Source: Oceanospirillaceae bacterium
GTDB lineage: Bacteria > Pseudomonadota > Gammaproteobacteria > Pseudomonadales > Balneatricaceae
Assembly (NCBI GenBank): GCA_013215505.1
Contig: JABSQZ010000018.1
Location: forward strand, 43,594 to 107,593
Direction of reading: 5' to 3'
DNA: 64,000 nt
Below, in pieces: positions 30,601 through 36,600 of this stretch. The notes beneath the pieces were generated by a model. The model saw only the letters and a list, made by a program, of their open reading frames with translations. It was not told the DNA's origin and searched no databases. Position 1 is the first letter of the stretch. Each line of letters starts with the position of its first letter. Position numbers and translations under genes: made by a program.

Positions 30601-33600
30601 ATCTGTTGCCTTAACATTTAGACTGGTTACGAGAATATATTTACTATCATCGACAGTACTAACACTCGCCGTTGTATCGACAAAGATATGATTGATACTG
30701 CTGACCCCAGAACCAGCACCCGATAATGACGCGCCACTACTACTGCCAGCAACCGCCATTGAGGCGGCGACGACGTCAGAGATGATGGTCATGTCATTGG
30801 TCGCTTTGACAGTCAGTGATCCGCTCGTATCTATACTACTATCTTGCAGCAATGCCTCTATGCTAAAGACATCGTTTAACACGCCTATATCATTACCAGC
30901 GAGTGCTGCACCGATGCCAACTGCGCCAGAAGCTGCGCCACTACTAAGACCTACAGCCAGACTGGCAGCCACCACAGTAGCCTCAATCCTTGAACTATTA
31001 TCGGCCTCGATAAGGACGGCAGCAGCACTGTAAATGGTAGAATCTATAATCCTAGCAGAGGTAGAGCCCATTATACTGTTATCGGCATTGGCACCTGCAC
31101 CACTGAGAGCAAGTGAATTACTGCTACCACTATACGAAGCTGCCAGCGCTGCGGCAGCTGAGGTCGCATAAATAGTGGCGTTAGATTTTGCCTTAACCGT
31201 CACCGCAGCTGTACGTTGACTGGCAGACCCCAATAGCACACCATCCACAGAGGCAAGCACATTATTCTCTACGCTGTTTTGCGCCAGAGACACAGCGATA
31301 GATAATGCCCCCGCGATCTTAGTGGAGGAGGAACTGCCAGCCACCGATGCGCCAAACACCACCGCACTGATCTTTGAAGTATCGTCGGCAAATATATAAA
31401 AGCTGTCTGCCAGCAGTGAGCGGCCAGTATCGGAGCTGACGGTAGCGCTTATCGCTACTTTAATAGTATTATTGGCAGAGGCCCCCACCCCGGTTAAAGC
31501 GCCAGCAGCACCAGAGGTGGATTTAGCTAAACCAACCGCCACTGCCACCACATTACTGATAATCGTCTGAGTACTCTTTGCAGTGACACTAACCCCACCA
31601 CTGACCTCTATAGCCGTATTACTGATCCTCGCAGCCACTACATTCGCTGCACCGCTATCATTATCTCCTAAATTATTTTCTGCTAAGCTGACCCCAATCG
31701 CCCCTGCGACTCCCGTTCCACTAGAGGAACTGGTTAGGGCGAGGGTGGCTGCAATAACGTTGGCACTGACAAAACCGGTCGCCTGTGCTTCGAGCGATAC
31801 ATAAGTGCCATTGGTGGCTGCATCAGGATCGGGAATATTCGAATTGCTTAACAGTGCCTGAGTATCACCATAGATAGCGTTAGTTGCACTGGCACCGGCA
31901 CCGCTTAAACTAATACTGGTACCCTGACCACCACTTTGTACGGAGGCTGATGCAGCGACCGCGACGACGTTAATGTGACTATTATCAGTCGATGTTATCG
32001 CTAAACCTGCATTGTTAGACTGTAAGGTAAGTATGGCATTATCAACTTTGGCCTTGGTTCTAGCTATTACTTTATTGCTACTCACCGCTGCCGCCAGCGA
32101 CAGCGACACTTTAGTACTGGATGTTGCTGCTGAATCCTTGACGATAGAGGCACCGACAGCAATAGAGAGGATATCAGTGTCAGAGTCTGCGCTTAGCTTG
32201 ACTGAACCGTTTTCCAAAGATAAGTTCAAATTGGCAATTAGCGCATCAGTATCAGTGCTGATATTGTTTTCAGCCACGGTCACACCGACCGCAAACGCGC
32301 CTGAATAGGCCAAGCCCACCGCAAACGCATATATTTCTGCTGCATCTTTGGCCGACACATCAACAGCGAAACCCTCTGCATTAGCGCCACTGACAATCAT
32401 CGTGTCTATGTCATTCAAATAGGCATCTATATCATTGATGACATCATTAATAGCCACGTTACCTGTCAGGGCGACACTCGAGCTGCTACCCGCACTAGTC
32501 GACTCGATAGTGGCTTTCGCCAGCGCGGCAGATGCCGTGATAATCGTACTATTATTGGTCGCGTTAATACTCAGTTCGCTCAACTCTAATGTGCTAATTT
32601 TCTGCACACCCGCGCTCAGCGTAATATTGACATCATTGATGAGCACCACACCGGCAATCGCCACGGCGACTTTATTCGATTCAGCGCTGGAGTAGGCGAT
32701 AGGGAATGCATAGACACCGCTAGTTTCCTCGGCGCTGACACTGAGCTTAGCCGCGCTAAAGCTGCTTAGGTTTGCCACACTGGCGTCCGTGGTAAAATCC
32801 GCATAGTTGTAGATAAAAGCCCCTGCGACACTCAGGCTATATTTACTATTGACCGTTTCAACCTCGTCTTGGCCCGATGGAGTATTTTTACCGTCGGCAT
32901 CAGCCATACTACCTGCGACTGAGATCACAAAACCTTCGCTAACGGCCTTTACCACAACGTCGCCATCGACACTGACACTTCCCAATGGTGTAGCGCTCGA
33001 GTCGATGGAACCTATATGGGCCTTTGTCAGTTTCGTGATATCGGTCACCGCCGCCGCCGCACCTACCGCCACTGTGGCACCACTGCCCTTACCACCCGCC
33101 AAAACGATAAAGTTGACTTTGTTATTGGCAGTCACATTCAGCCCAGCAGAGGCTTCAATTGTGGAATTTGAGTCAATCTGCGCAATAACCGTACTATTAA
33201 TCGTATTACTCAGATAGAGACCGGCGATACCCAAACTAGCGGAACCGCTGGCAGCAGCTTTACCCGCTGACACACCAAACACATCTGATGTAGCCTCCAG
33301 GGTTATCTGATTGGCCCTGACCTGAGTGTTTTCCTCTATAAGCGCCTGGCTGTTAGTGGTGACTGTACTGATAAATACGCTCGCCCCAACACCGTTACCG
33401 CTGTAACTAGCGTTAGAATCATTATTCTTATCCTTATTGAAAAAAGGTAAATGGTGGGCGTTCGCCAGTATAGGGTTCTTTGAATCAGTAGCATTTCCGA
33501 CATAATCGACCGATTTGTTAATCGTCTTTGAGATAATATCCAAGTCGCGATTGACCACTGTCGTCGGCAAAATCGCGAGAATAGCAGTAGCCCGCTGATT

Positions 33601-36600
33601 GATTTTAGCCCCTGAGAGCACTTTAGACAGTGCCGTCTGCTGTGAGTCTAAATACATAAAGTTGAGTGCTATTGAAACTTTCGCACCCGCTGCTATCGAA
33701 GTCGCTTGATTATCAAATAAATATATATCTGATACCCCATCAAACAACAGTGCTTTCTGGCTGGAGATCGCATCCCCAAGGCGCTCCCAAACTTGCGGAT
33801 CAGCGTAGTTTTGACTGTCCAATTGCAGCTGATCATTATCAGCACCTTTATACTTGTAAACCCCACCCAGAAACGAGAACCCCAAAATTGGCCGTTTATC
33901 TTCACCTACTTGCTTCCAGATATAGTGGCGGTCATCAAATTGAATCACATCCCCTGTTTCTATATCGTAAGCAGCAGCGAGAGTGTCAACGTTGATAATC
34001 GTCGGTTCTACATAATTAATGGTGGTATCAGTATCAATCAATCCAGTGACATTTTCTGCTGAGGATTCTATGCTTATTTTGCCTAACACATCAAGCTGGG
34101 TATCGCCCTGCACTTGCGCGAGCACATCATTGTTAAGACTATTGATAATAACCGACGCCGCTCCACCGAAGGCAACTTGACTGACGCTTTCACCACTGGA
34201 AGAGGTTTGTGATGGTGAATTTGAGACAGAGGCTGCAGAGGCTAATAATCGCGCGTCGGCACTGGCACTTAACTGCAGTGCTCCACCGATTTGAATATCA
34301 CTGGCGGCAGCATCATCGCCAATATAAGCGCGGACTGTATTGGTATCTGTTGCGTAGGCAAATGCAAGGCCTAAGGTTAATTTGGTCGAAGATTTACTGT
34401 CGCTGGGGGCCAAAAGTTTGCTAAGTCTTAACGTGTTCATCAACGATGTATCTGATAACCACGTTTGTTTGTTATATTTTGAGTCTTTTATTTTACTGAA
34501 CGCTCGATCAGCCGATGCTATAACTACAGTACCTGATTTTCCATTCACCTTACCTTGTAATTGTATCGCCTCAACCGTCACGTTTCCCTGTACTAATACC
34601 TTACCGAATAGACTCGCCGTGGTACTGCCTGTTTCAAGATGAACAGCCACCCCTATAGACACTGTACCTTCATCCGGACCGTCACTTTCTGCCAAGACAT
34701 AAACAAAGTCAAAAGTCTGAGCCCGCAACGAAAAATCACCGCTAACGATTATATTAGCGCTATCTGCAATGACAGCCAGGGTCGTCGTATCCAAGCTACC
34801 AATGGCAACACTGCCGGAGAACCCGCCAGCTTTAGACGCAAACCAAGACAATGGGACGGCCTTAACCTCTAAATAATTAAACGTCTGGCTGAGAATATTG
34901 ATATTATTGGCAATTATGCTGCCCTGAATATTCACCTCGGCATCGGAGGTCAAATCACCGATAGCAACCGCCCCTATCGTCGACGTAGGGTTAGCGGTTA
35001 CTCTGGCCATAACCGTAGCTTGAATGGATATGTTTTCGCCTGTTATCAGCGCATCCTTTGCAATAGTCACGGTTGCCTTTACATTCTCACTGGCATAAGA
35101 AAACAGTAAGCTGAAATTTTCCAGAAAACGGACAGCTTTTTTCTCTAACTTTGCCAGCCTATCTTGCCAACGATCGCCAGTTTTTTCCACGGGCCTGCGG
35201 GCGTCTGATTCAGCAAAGGCAAAGAGAGTAATATTCCCCCCTATGATGATCGCGTTTTTTACCTCTATTGATGCACTATTGCTATCAGCATTATAAAAAC
35301 CCAAGCCATTTAAATTGTCGTGGACATCTTTTGCCAATAGCGAGATATGGCCGTGCTTGTTACCCGACGATCCTAGCGCCGACAAGGTAACACCATCTGC
35401 CACTATGATGTCTTTTGCCTTAAAGGTTAAATCATAAGCATCACCGCTGCTGCTTGAGGTGCTGACATCCTTATTGATGGTTAAAGTACCGGTGGTGGTT
35501 ATTGTCACATTTCTACCATCAAGACTGAACTTCTCATTGATAGCCAAGTCCCCTGAGCGGTCTATTTGGTAATCGTAGTTGGTTGCACCGTTGAATGTCA
35601 TCCAATCAAAATCAGTACTGCTCAAGACAGCACCACCGCCATAGAAAATGACCTGATGGTGTTCTGCCGAGTCTTGTATTGTGGCTAATACCTTTTCACT
35701 GCGCCCGTCAATATTGACTTTTAACTGATTATTACCCAGACCTGATCTCAACTCAGCCGTGGTGGTTCCCGCATCTAAGACAACATCTAACACCGCTGTT
35801 ACGCTACTAGCATCTAGCAACTTTGCATCGAATGTCGCATTTAAAATCACAGTACCTATCTGACTAAAGCTAGCGATAACGTCAGGATTTACTGTAGAAT
35901 CATCTTTCCAAGTCAAATCGCCGTCACTTAACTCAAGGGTCGTGTAGACACTAGTAGTGCTGACGCTTAAAGTATCGACTCCTGCTCCACCGACGACCGT
36001 ACTCGCACCTAGGCCTAAGCTAAAGCTGTCGCGGCCTTTTGAACCGGTTAATCGATCGTTACCGCCGTTACCTTTTTGGCTGGTCAATTGAATACCGGCC
36101 AGCAGACTTAAACTCATACCACTGAGCGCTGAATTTTCGATCCCCCCTGTTAAACCTAAGACGTCCAGCACGAGTAAACTACTACCGGCCACGGTCAAAT
36201 GATTCAGACCAGTGATTTCAATCCTGGCATTTTGCTGATCAAAACTGCCAGTCAAAGCCCCCGTATCACGATCATCTATGCTATTGAGGAGATCTAAAAT
36301 ATCTTGGATACTCTCAAGTTTAGAGAGGTTTACATCGATAATGGTGCCGTCAGTATCGGCTAGGCTAATGGTTAGTGTATGCTCCGTCAGCTCACTCCAA
36401 CCTTGGATATTCGCTAACTCGGTCGAGGCTGAGACCCCGTGAAAAGCACTGGCATCAAAAATATCAATCGCGCTAGACCCTAGCATTGCAACAGACTCTA
36501 CACCTTGCAGTACAACCGTATAAGCATCAATGGTCAACTGGTGGTTTTCTAAGGTGATTGTGTGATTATTATCATCTGCAGATAAATCGACAATCAATCG

